Notes under the pieces: model-generated
The model's database searches: none
What the model was told of the DNA's origin: nothing
Seen by the model: the letters and a program-made list of their open reading frames with translations, nothing else
Source: Plasmopara viticola
Taxonomy: Eukaryota; Oomycota; Peronosporomycetes; Peronosporales; Peronosporaceae
DNA: 64,000 bases
Direction of reading: 5' to 3'
Assembly (NCBI GenBank): GCA_001695595.3
Contig: MBPM02000013.1
Coordinates: forward strand, 434,001 to 498,000
Shown here: piece after piece, positions 1-10,957 of the stretch
Layout: each line of letters opens with the position of its first letter
Position numbering within the stretch: the stretch's first letter is position 1
Made by a program: the position numbers and the translations under genes

Positions 1-3000
1 CTGTAGATAGTGAAATGCCGCTTGAAGATGAGCATCCTCGTCGCTCGGAACCACTTTTTGATCAAATAGATCGACCAGCTGTACCAACGCTATGCGAACC
101 AAATGACGATCGTATCCACCTTCGATTGAAGACACAATGCAGCTGACGAAAGCGCTAACACACTCTTTGAATCGCTGTTCGACATTATCATTGCTGCCTC
201 GTAATGCTGTAGAGGAGTACAAGGTTTTTGAAAGCAAGATGCCTTTGAAAAGTAGAAGTCGGGCTTTGGTCGCGAACATACGTCGCGTCGTGTGTACAAG
301 AGAACAGATCCCAATTTCAACGGACTGCAGTGCTCTCGCGTGACGTGTTTGCACGCTCTCGCACTCAAGATTAAGAGGACATTCGAGCAGCACTTGCACC
401 AAATCAGCGTGAACCTGCACGAAGTCGGGTATGGCAGGCCGATACAAATTGAGTCTTCTATCATTCTTCTGCAACTGTACGCCTGTCCAACCATCCTGTG
501 CCAACACAATACCTAACACTTTTGCTGCTTCACTTAAGCATTCTTCAACTGCCTTTAAAGCGGATGCACGATTAGAAAAAAACGCTTTTGAACGAAGCAG
601 CGAACTTAACGCTTGCAACGTGCGAGTGTACGTAAGCGAATGTGATGTGTGTGCTGCGAGCGCTTCTTGTTTTAGGGCAAAAAGTTTCTGTTCAGTCTTC
701 TCGCGGTCGCCAAGAAACACCGCTGCCTGCAATCTTTGCAATTCTAACTGCTGTCGGATGTGCTCTTCACCGTTCACACTCGTCTTGTATATTGCACTTC
801 GAGCAATCTCACGATGATGGGCTTGGGCAAGACAGCATGCAGCAGCTTGTGACTGGCATTTGGCGACAAATGTACTGCGAGAAGTTAGCAGCGAGAATGC
901 TAGCTTTTGATCGAGGTCTAACCGCAGTGGTCGAACGGGTTCCCGACAAATTGCATCATATTCTTCAATCGCGTCCGTGCTGCTAGTCTTCGATGCGTTC
1001 CAGTCGCCTTCGTAGAATGCAAGACGACTCAGGTGCAGGTGGATATTGGCTCGGATGCGGTGAAGTTGAAGATCTTCCCACAAGAGTGACTGCAGCATTT
1101 GAAAGGATGAGGCGTTCTCGCTACGTTTGCCATCTATTGCATCTTTGGTGGTTTGCATGGGTGTTGCATCGCTTGGGTTTAACAACGACAGCAGCGTGTA
1201 TGCCATATTTTTGGCTGCAGAGCGAACAATTGCCGCGTTGTGATCGTATCTGTCCTCATGCCGTGCCATAGCAGTAGCAAATTGCAAAATCAAGGCTAAA
1301 ATTTGCACCACAAGCGCCATGGGGTAGTGCTTTCGAAGCTCGGTTTCGGTCTCTTTGACTTTCAACGATTTAAACCAGTTCAATACAGCCTGATTGCTAA
1401 CGTCGCCCAACGGTTTTCCGTCGTGAAACGTGATAATCTCCTGCTCCAAAGCTCCAGTGCTATCACAAGGTGTTGTGCCACCTCGTAGGAGCTCCATCAG
1501 CACTTGCCAGGCTTCTTGGAAGCGCCCACAATGAACAAGCGCCTCGACTCGAAATCTTCGTGCATTTGCAAGGTGGTTGGCGTCGCAAAGACAAGTTTCG
1601 GCGACGTACTCGTAGCCAGTAATGACTGGCATCGCAGTAAAAGCGTATTGGTGCTCGTACTGCAATAAAGTTTCGGGAACTAAGATAAGCATGATCGTCA
1701 GCGAGAACGGATTCACTCGATTCGGGTCTGAAAAGATCTCGCGTCCTGGCCACAGCTGTCCACGCATTCGGTACGATCCAAACAAAAAGTGTTTTGCTGG
1801 GTGTGGTATCGAACACCCATAAAAACGAGTAAAAGTCGCTGCTGCCATTAATGCGTAGTTGACTGTTTCTTGCATCTCAACGCCGGACGAGTGCATCATG
1901 AGCTTCGATAACACGCTGCAGCTTCGCAGACCCACCCACAGCTCGTCCCCAGCAATTAGATCCTTGCTGGTGACGCTGTGAGGAGCAGCTGGATCGAGAA
2001 CTTCGCGCCACGAAGCACATATATTGATTGTCTCGAAAGCATTGTCCATCGATTCAAGCCAGCTCTTAATCGCGGCTTTTAAGTCTCCGTACGCAAGGTA
2101 AAAGTCCCCCAGTTCTTGAAGAGCCTGACACACTTGACGCTTTTGACACTTCTGCCGAGCCAAAGTCACGCAGCGTTTAAACAAAGCGATGATCTGGCGC
2201 CGAAGGGCTACAAGCTCTGCTTGATGCGATGTATCGTTGTGCTGGTCAAGTCGAAAGTATTTTGTAATCAGTTGATGGCAAGCGTGAAGTGTGTGCTGGC
2301 TCTTGCAGACGACCTTGGCAAGTCCTTCATGTATCTCTTCAAATTGGAGTAGTTTCTTACGTTCGGAATCCCTTTCAATCGTGAGTCGTTGAAGTCGCTG
2401 TTCCCTTTCTTGCTTGTTCGCGTGGAATGCTGTCTCCTCGGACGACGATTTTTCTTCCATCACCAGTCTCGTTTTTTTCTTTCTCTCTTTAACACCCTTT
2501 TCGTGAAATTCGGTGACAAAAGCGTTCAGCTCTTCTTTTGCTGCTGTCAAAAGTGCTTCATGCCGGGATACTAGTTGTTGTTGCGCGTATATGATGATGA
2601 GAAAGTTGTGCTCGGAAAACTGACTGTCTTCCAAGCTGTGACCGCACAAAGAGTGATACCGTCCTCCAATCTCCACGATGCTCTTCCAGTCCTTAAATGA
2701 ACAAAATGCGTTGAAAGAATACGTCATCAAACTCGCAAACCAAGTCTGATCAACGTCTGGGATGTCGGCGTCAGCTTGCACTCCACCTGCAATATCTGTC
2801 GATGTTTGTGTGAAAGCAGCACTTGATCTTGCCACGTTTTGATCACCAACTTCACTCGTGTTACAAGCTTTCATGTCCAGAAGTGCTTCGATACAAATCA
2901 AAAGATGTTTTTGCCAAGTTTGCAACGCACTGAATCGAGTTGGAGACACCCACGCAAGCCAAATCGCATTCCAAAGCTGTTGAGCCGCAGCTCGAAGGCC

Positions 3001-6000
3001 TAGCCAGCACTTTGCCAGTCGAAAAAGCTTGCAGCACGCTGCCGTTTTTTCCAAAAAGTCACCAAACAATTGCTCCAGTTGGTTGTCATCTGCTGCGACA
3101 CTACTGTCTAGTAGTATCGGCTGAGCATTTGAGACCGAAGCAGTCGCTAGGATTCCATTCTGCTGTATATGGTCACCACAGTCGTCGTCATTACTATGTA
3201 GCAAGGCGTACGTGCAGTCCTCTGTGGGTCCTCTCGCAGCGTCCACAGTATCAATCGTACTGCTATGCTTGGCAATCTTTCGGTACTGTCATCAATCAAA
3301 AGGATTATGTGTAATGACAAGAGCCCCGCACAGAACAGCGTACCAATATGACGGACTGGATAAAGAAGAGCTCACCACACCACCTCAACAAGTAGTCGTC
3401 ATCAACTCCAGGCTTAAAAAGTACATCTTCAGATGGAGCAGTTTCGCCGGTTGTGGTCCGTTGATCGCTACTTGACTTTGCTGCATTTACATCGACCAGT
3501 TCTGGTAAAAGGAATGCACCACCGACTAAGCTTAGCGTCTCTCGGAATTGGCTGCTAACTTCACCCGTGACCTTCAGAGATGTTAAGAATGCGCTGATTT
3601 GGGCAAGAAATTGATTGCCACTTTCCAAAAGCGTCCAACTGATTTTACTTGCAAATTCAATTGCTCGACGATCCGATAAGCTTTGCTGTTGAAGCATGCT
3701 AAAGACCTGGACAGGATCGTTTTCAGCAAGTTGAAGGAGATCGCTTAAGCTTTCTAATTCTTCTCGCGCTACCAAGCTGTCTGTCTCTTGTTTTTTTTGG
3801 ATAGGAAGTTGAAGATTACCTTTGGAACCGCCTTGCGTTGTGGCTCCCTTTGCGCTAACATTTCGAGGAGAATTTGTTGTCACTGGCATCGTTTCAGAAA
3901 GAAATTGTGCGCTGGTAGCGAATTGAAAGAGAGCCAGAACTTCCACTAAGCTGTTACTCTCGTCGCAAAGGGCTTGCTTGGCTCTAGTAGTAGCTTCAAA
4001 AACCAAGGGGAGCGTGACTCGAGCGATGTCACCGTGCAATTCTTTTGCAATTCGGTACAGCTCAAAACCAATGCGTGCATGAATCTGTTGCGTATCGACG
4101 TCCCATTTCTCTCCTGGTATCACCTTTAACGCTAGGTAATACGTCACAAGAGCGGCAAATGTAAGACCGTTGCAGCACCCTTTTAAATGCAGCAAGGGAA
4201 GCAGCAAGCGATACCCTTTAAAGCACAATACTCGTATGGCTTCCTGATTGTCGGTTGAGCAGGCAATCTCAATGGCAATCGAGATCTTGCGGGCATCTTC
4301 TAGAGCTTTGACCTGGGTTGTTGTCAAGGACCGAGCATTGATATCAGACGGAGTGACAAGTCTACCGTCTTGATTGTGGTCTCCAGGCTCGTTGTGGCAC
4401 ATTTTTAGCAGGGCTTGGATGCAGAGATTCAGGATTGGCTTGGGAAATTGCGCTACCACCTCACGCTTTATTGCTTGTCGATAGAATGGATTAGCCATCC
4501 ACAATGGACGTTCAGCACTCACAGTAGATATGACGGCGCCGTACAGGTACTTTGCTGCGTGAGAAGCCTGTCCTATAAGTCGGCCATCGTAACACGCTTG
4601 AGCAAGGTATCCATAACACATTGGTAACGGCAGCGGGTTGAGTGCCACTACTGGCTCAGACGTCTCGCCGATGCCATGAATTACTTTGTCGTTGCAGTCG
4701 AAAGCAGCAACAGCAAAGACGTAGCACTCGTTGGGCAGCAATCCTGAAATTCTCGCATTTAAGCGTGGCGGATAAATAGGAGTGGCCGTTCCAGGAAGTT
4801 GGTTGCTGTTTAGTGAGACTGCAGTGCCAGCACCAGCAGGTTTTGCAAAAACCATGTAGTACTGCACACGCTTCGTTTGCAAGGACGAGTGAGAAGGACG
4901 GTACGTCACAACTTGAACAGTGATTGCTAAGCTTGAGCGAGAGATGACGATTGGAGCAACTGGGACAACTGACGTTGTCAATGCCAAAGATGGCGTTAGT
5001 TGACGGCAAAGCTTGTCTTCTTGATCCGCCATCTGCTGCAGTAGTTGCAAGCTTTCGTCTGCGAGATTGGTTCTCCATTTGACGGATTTTTGTGACAGGG
5101 CAAGGCGCTGGATGTTAAACAGAACTTTCATGTAGCCATTTTGATGGCACTCTTTGACGAGCTTTGCTTCTGTTGCAAGTCGCACGGTACGTCTTGAAGA
5201 CAAAGCACCTGGTGTTGCTGGAGCTGTGGATGGAGAGAGCGTGTCGGCTACTTTGGCAGCTTGGAGTTCCAGACGATACATCGACAGCAACAAGTCGACT
5301 TGAAGGCAGCACAAGTCTTGATGAAGACTACCGAGCTGGGACCCGGTGCCTCGTACCCCGACGTGTTCTCGTGCATTAGCTGATCCGGTCGAGGACTCAC
5401 TCATATCACTAACTTTGCACGAAAAGGAGGCCTTGGATAAATTTGCAGTCGATTCCTTATCAATGACCGAGTGAAAATGGGACGAAAACTCCACTACTTT
5501 ACACCGTCGTGAGTCAATTTGATCCAAACATTGTCGTACAACTTGACTGCCTCTACGTGCCTCTCCTTCGATCGACAATAACGTTGCCAAGCGCAAACAA
5601 ATATGTCCGTGGAGTAAAAGGTCGTCGAATCTGACGGCAATGAATGTGGTGTGGATTGTCAGCAGTAGTTCACACGTCATACAGACCAGTGATTTTGGTA
5701 ACCGGGACATCTCAGTATTGTCTAATTCCTTTAACAACGCAATGCCTACTTCACGCCACATTTGCAATGCCACACGAGTCAACAAGTCGTGGTTGGACCG
5801 AGTAATCTCGCCATTGCCATAATTAACGCAATTTTGTACAGCATTCGATAGACTTGTGAGCAACTCGAATGATGGTATTGTGCCACCTGAAACTGGTAAC
5901 TGCACACGTACCATTGACTCCAATCGCTGTTCATTCGATAGAGCGTCCCACGTAAACCACGACTGCTGTACGTTGTGAAGCGCCTCATACAGTTCAACCA

Positions 6001-7447
6001 CATATTTGATCATTGCAGCGTCCGGCGTGTCAGACGCGTCTTGTATTCGTCTACGCGCGCTTCTTATCAGCAGATCCATTCGTTCGTCGGTCTGTGCGAG
6101 CTCGAAACACGTTCGGATAGTGATGAGATGGAAAGATATAGAAAATGTGACTTTATCTAGCACCAAGGGCCTCGTTGCCGCTGCTTCTTCATTCTCGACA
6201 AGGGGTGTTAACATGGGAGCCACGATCGTCATGACAAAGTTAAACAACTCGAGTGTCTCGCCCGAAGGTGTTGCTGCTGGTGTCAACGCAAACATAGCGT
6301 GTCCGCCGCGCTTTTGGTGGTCTCGACGTAACGTGGTCTCGATGGCATCAATTGCGGCGCGAAGCTGGTCTTGTAAAGCAGGAAAGGCCGACTCAATCAC
6401 GATTTTTGTGAGCGGCTCATGTGCTTCAGCGGCTTTCAGTCTGAATTTCAGCATTGCAGATGATGTCTCTGCTTGAAGTAGAATTTGCTGGACGTCGTCA
6501 GGCAACGGCATATCCAATTCTTCCTCTTTGCGTAATCGCTGGACTATACGTTGAAGATAAAGTGCGCATGCCACTGCTGATTGGTAGTGTCGATCCGCGT
6601 TCGCCGCTTCTCTCAGAGCCAAGTCTTGATAGCAGTCACAGATGGCCGAGCCAAGTTGTAGGCGCCACATGATGTACTTTGTTGTACACAGTGCCACTTG
6701 AGATTCCATCGCAAGGAGACTGTACTTTAGATAAGTGACCACTTCTTTGGAAAAGCCCAAAGTCTGCAAAGGTTTGGCAATGGAGTAAGTGAGCACCGTA
6801 CCATTTAGCATTAGCCATGAAAACTGCCCCGGATGCTGCCCTTCCATGGCCATTGCAATCTCGATTCCACGTCGCAAAAGAGTCATTGCCTCAATCACTT
6901 TCTCGAGAGATCCTGGGTATCGTATTAGTTCATCCGACCGCTTTTGAGCGTGCAAATAGCTCCTGGCGATGCCAAAGAGAGACCGGACGTATGCCTGACC
7001 CTCAACACGACTCCAAATTTTTGATGGGATTTCAATCGAAGCAAGGATGTCTTTTTGAAGAAAAGCCGACTCCTTGTTGTCCAGCTTGAATACATTTACG
7101 TAGAAAAACATGGAAGCTGAACAGTACTCTTGACATTGATAGAACTTATCTCCAAATTTAACTAGTAATGTCATCTTGTCGATTGAATTGAGCTGCTCTG
7201 GTGTCGCTCGCATCACTCGATTTACAATCGGCACAAGCTTTTGAGCTATATTGCCGTAACAGGACACTTCTCGGCGAGGAGGGTTTTTGACGCCAGGCAA
7301 CCCCGTAAACGTTTCATCTTTGCTTTGTTTCTCTCGCGTGAGCTGCAAAATCGCTTTGAATTCTCGTGAGAATTGGTCCACGACTACATTAGCAGACTCG
7401 ACAACATTTGAGGCGATTGGACTTGGAGCATTGACGTTGATTGTCAT
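1..7447 (-). CDS. CFAP54: CFAP54-like cilia- and flagella-associated protein (3' end beyond the left edge)
   Basis: Large axonemal protein; in the family CFAP54 belongs to the central-pair apparatus needed for flagellar beating. Exon 1 is 7447..3344 and exon 2 is 3285..1, still open at the window edge; a 58-nt intron (3343..3286, GTACGC...ACAG) joins them in phase 0, giving about 2,463 codons here. The N-terminal part carries the family-like segment FGDKFYQCQEYCSASMFFY, followed by long helical, TPR-like stretches. A fibronectin-III-like beta region lies near residues 825-945 and is followed by the segment PLPMCYGYLAQACYDGRLIG. The frame extends upstream to about 7615 without an ATG; the first ATG is at 7447, which leaves an 85-bp gap to the divergent ankyrin gene. 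Family assignment rests on overall architecture and recalled motifs; presence implies a flagellated life stage. Confidence 0.8.
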
Positions 7448-7532
7448 TAAAGCTAAGAGTGTCTGACAAAAGATTCGCTTGAAGATCTCGGCGACGTGTG
7501 GAAAGGTCGGGACGAGCAATATCAAGCGACTG
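7448..7532. promoter_or_regulatory. Short divergent promoter between CFAP54 and the ankyrin gene
   Basis: Only 85 bp separate the two proposed ATG codons. Both 5' untranslated regions and any promoter must lie here or overlap the opposite coding region. No specific core element could be assigned with confidence. Confidence 0.4.
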
Positions 7533-10500
7533 ATGAGTTCACTCAAACCCACAGCGTTGACAGACGAACAATCTTTACAGAGAGATCTCTCGAGTAAAAC
7601 GCTGGCACATGTCAAGCTAACGCATACTAGTCAAGTCAATGCAGACAATACAAATGGCAATGCGAATCTCAAACCGCTCAAAGCACTGAATGAGGTATGG
7701 ACGAGCAAAAACGGTCGCGAGTCATCATCACTTCGCTCGAAATTGTCGGCAGACTTGAATCCGCTTTCCGAGGATAGCAAGCCGAGCCAAATGATGAACA
7801 CGAACACTCACATTGCGCCCACATCTTTCATTTCACCTCAAGACGGAGCCTCACTGTTAGATAGCGATAGTAAGAAAAATCGTGTCGAATGTTGTGCAAG
7901 CGAATCTGAAAAGCTAGGAGCTGAAGAGATGTTGACGAAAAATACTGCGAGTGATGATGCCGAGAATATTCTTGGAGCTACTGAGATGGAACACGAAGCA
8001 ACAGGCACTAGAACTTCTGCATGTATCAATGACAAAAGTGACGGTAAAGATTGTAAAAATGACACGAGGGACGATGAGAATGATGAACTGATGACAACAA
8101 CACCTTTAAGACATACATACAAGTCCTCAACGACTTTTTCGGCTGACGTTGAGGATTTGTATGACTGTGAGCCGATCACTGATAACAGCCAGTCACACTG
8201 TCAGCAGCTAAGGTAGGCTTTCAACTTGTTCTCGTCGTTCAGATACTATCTCGTTTGTTTTTGTTTAATCCAGAGAGCTTAAGATGTTTTTACCTCGGAG
8301 GAGCAACATCGAGTTATTTCAATATGTTCTCACGGAAGACGCTGAGCAATTACAACAGTGGCTTGATGAGACATCGCCCCACGAGATACTGAGCATTGTC
8401 AATGCGACTGGATGCACCCTGTACCACTACGGGGCTCTTTCAAAAAACAAGACAGTAAAGCAAATGATTTTTCAACATGTCAATTCCTACAACGACGCGC
8501 AATATCAGTGTGAGCTCAAGACATTGATGAGGAAGAAATGTTTACTGAATGCGTACGTGCTGAAAAAATATAATTAAAAGTGTTATTATATTGAAATGGT
8601 AGTGCTGGTTTTAAGTCGGATGGTAGACTCTCAAGGGCAAAGCAAGAGCTGGGTGCCTCCTCGAGCTTACGAGTTACAACGAGAGATGAGTCAACAAAAA
8701 TGTGCAGATTGGACAGAGATTTGCAGTAAGTTGGACGTGAATGGCCGCTCAATCTTCCACTATGTACGTTGCAGGTCCGTAGTCCCAACCTGCATGTTCT
8801 AACATAAGATCACTTTAGTTGGCCACAACAACATCGTCGATCCCCGTAGAGGAAGACTACGAATTTTGTAGTATCCTTCGTACTCATCCTTCAATCTTGT
8901 CCACTAGAGGTAAGCAAAAATTCTGACATTTCTTAAGCCTTCGTTACTCGAGTGTTCCCTAGTAGATACCTTTAAGAAGATAGCACTTCATTACGCTGTT
9001 GAGGCAGAAAACCTGAAGCAAGTCAAGTGGTATTTTCAAAAAGGTGTCAAATTAAGTCAAAATGACGTCGATCTGCTGCTGTCGTTTGATGTATCCCGAG
9101 TCATGGAAAAAATCATATTTTGCGGGCTTGAAGCACGGCATTGTTATCAAAGTGTGGATGAGCAGGACGACATTTCTAATCCGAGTTTAAGCGCTCTTGC
9201 CCTTGCTAAGCTACATCGAATAACCGACAATCGAGCTGGACATTTGCACCAGCTACCACTCCATCGGGCCGCAAAATTTGGAAACATTAGCGCCGTGAGA
9301 TTGTTGCTCGAACAAGGAGCCGACCCTCATGCCCGAGATACCAACCTTTGGACACCTTTGCATGTATATATCGCGTTATATACGTCTAGACTACAATAAA
9401 CAACTGACCATAGTGTAACCTTCATGACTGTAGTATTGTGCGGACGAAGCTACTGCCAATCACCTGGCAATTGCTCGACTTCTATTAGAATCGCCGATTT
9501 CAGTGAACGTCGATGCAAAATCACTTAAAGGAAGATCCCCTCTTCACATCGCTGCTCTCGCACAGAATCGAAAGGGTCATAGAGCTTATGCATTTGAATC
9601 ACCGACTCGACTTTTATTCGTGACTTATCTTCACGAGAACAATGCGAATTTAAATCTTATGGACCATCATAGAGCAACGCCATTACTCTTGGCTTGCCGT
9701 GGAGGTGACGTTGGCGTTACTCGCTTTCTTTTGCGTGCTGGGTGCGATCCAACCTTAACAGGCGATAACATGTGCAATCCGCTTCATGCTGCAAGTAATA
9801 TATCGACAAATGATTGCCCAAAGTAGCGACTTTCGGCTTGTTATCTAACGCTTGTGTGCTGATTGCTCAGTAACTCGAGGTCTCCCCAGTATGGTTCACT
9901 TTCTGCTATCGTGGGATGCTGACTCGCGACTCTGGATTAATTTACCTGATATACAAGGAAGAAAGCCTATCTATGCTTTAACTGATGTCAATATTCGACA
10001 AATGCTGAGGGTAATCTGTCTATCAAACGCATCGTTGAAACGCCAAGAACTAACTTTACGAATCCACATTAGAACCTCTGGATGGAATCTTACGACGGGA
10101 ATGATAATCACGTGAGGCAGCTGTTAATAACAGACTCTTACTCTTCTGCACAAGCCCAGTCCATATCGATTACGGATAAAACAGCTCAAACAGAACGAAC
10201 TCCACTTCATTTGGCAGTACGAGCTTTTTCTTCGACAAAGTCTTGCTTTTTTCTTACTCTTTATGTAGATTGTAGGATACATGGACGTATTGCAGTCGCT
10301 AATGTCTACGAGAGTTTCCCCTATTTCCCAAAAAGAGCATGTTAAGCAAAAGAAAGTATCCGAGATGAAACAATCAGCATCCAGTCGATATTTACAAACC
10401 GCGAGTCTTTTGCTTCAAGCTGGAGCCGATTTGTGTACCACGGACAAATGGGGGATTACTCCACTCATGCTTGCAGCTACCGTTAAGGATCCTGTCTTTA

Positions 10501-10895
10501 TGAATACTCTTCTCGATCGGGTCGCAGAGGAGGAGAGTCTGCTAGTGACCGATGTGAACGGAAACACCGCTCTACACTACGCTTATGCCTTTTGCCAGGT
10601 TTGACACTTTTCTCTGATGCAGCCATCTGACGGATTGACCCGCATAATGTCAAATGTCCAGACGAAAATTACTTTAGCGCTCGAAGATCGTATGCAAGTC
10701 TCAGTAAGTAAACACGAAAGCAGGGTGATATATGTTTTTGAAGCAACTGACACGAATAATTGTACGAAGACTATCAAAAACAAGCTGGACAAGTCTCCAT
10801 TCGAAATGACTGGATCTTGCTACAAAATCTTTCCCAACGAGTGCCGCGAATTTCGGCGACAGCAATCAAGATTTAAAACGCTGTTCATCAAATGA
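7533..10895 (+). CDS. Ankyrin-repeat protein, 10 exons
   Basis: Likely a protein-protein interaction scaffold; no catalytic domain is seen. Deduced exons: 7533..8212, 8274..8552, 8616..8763, 8819..8909, 8963..9363, 9434..9794, 9871..10010, 10073..10216, 10269..10598, 10662..10895, giving 935 aa. All nine introns are GT-AG and 52-76 nt long. The first 230 or so residues are acidic and Ser/Asn-rich with no domain. Ankyrin motifs follow, for example LPLHRAAKFGNISAVRLLLE, GRSPLHIAAL, RATPLLLACRGGDVGVTRFL, WGITPLMLAA and GNTALHYAYA; most repeats are split by introns. The start is the first ATG of the frame. The last splice (10599..10661) is the least certain, because a shorter acceptor also exists. 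Divergent from CFAP54, so a flagellar role is possible but unproven. Confidence 0.75.
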
Positions 10896-10957
10896 TTTCT
10901 AGCTTTACTTTCTCTTATAGCCTTTCAAAGTAATTTCGACATTACGTCTCATATTAA

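Noticed and set aside
2116..2352. Plus-strand frame with a hydrophobic start, superficially like a secreted effector
   Set aside because: It lies antisense within CFAP54 coding sequence, lacks an RxLR or EER motif and is a shadow frame.
4656..5078. Other-frame ORF within CFAP54
   Set aside because: Shadow of the main coding frame; its composition (Ser/Cys-rich) is typical of out-of-frame translation.
10599..10622. A 24-nt intron as the last intron of the ankyrin gene
   Set aside because: Too short for spliceosomal splicing; the 63-nt alternative ending at 10661 keeps the frame.
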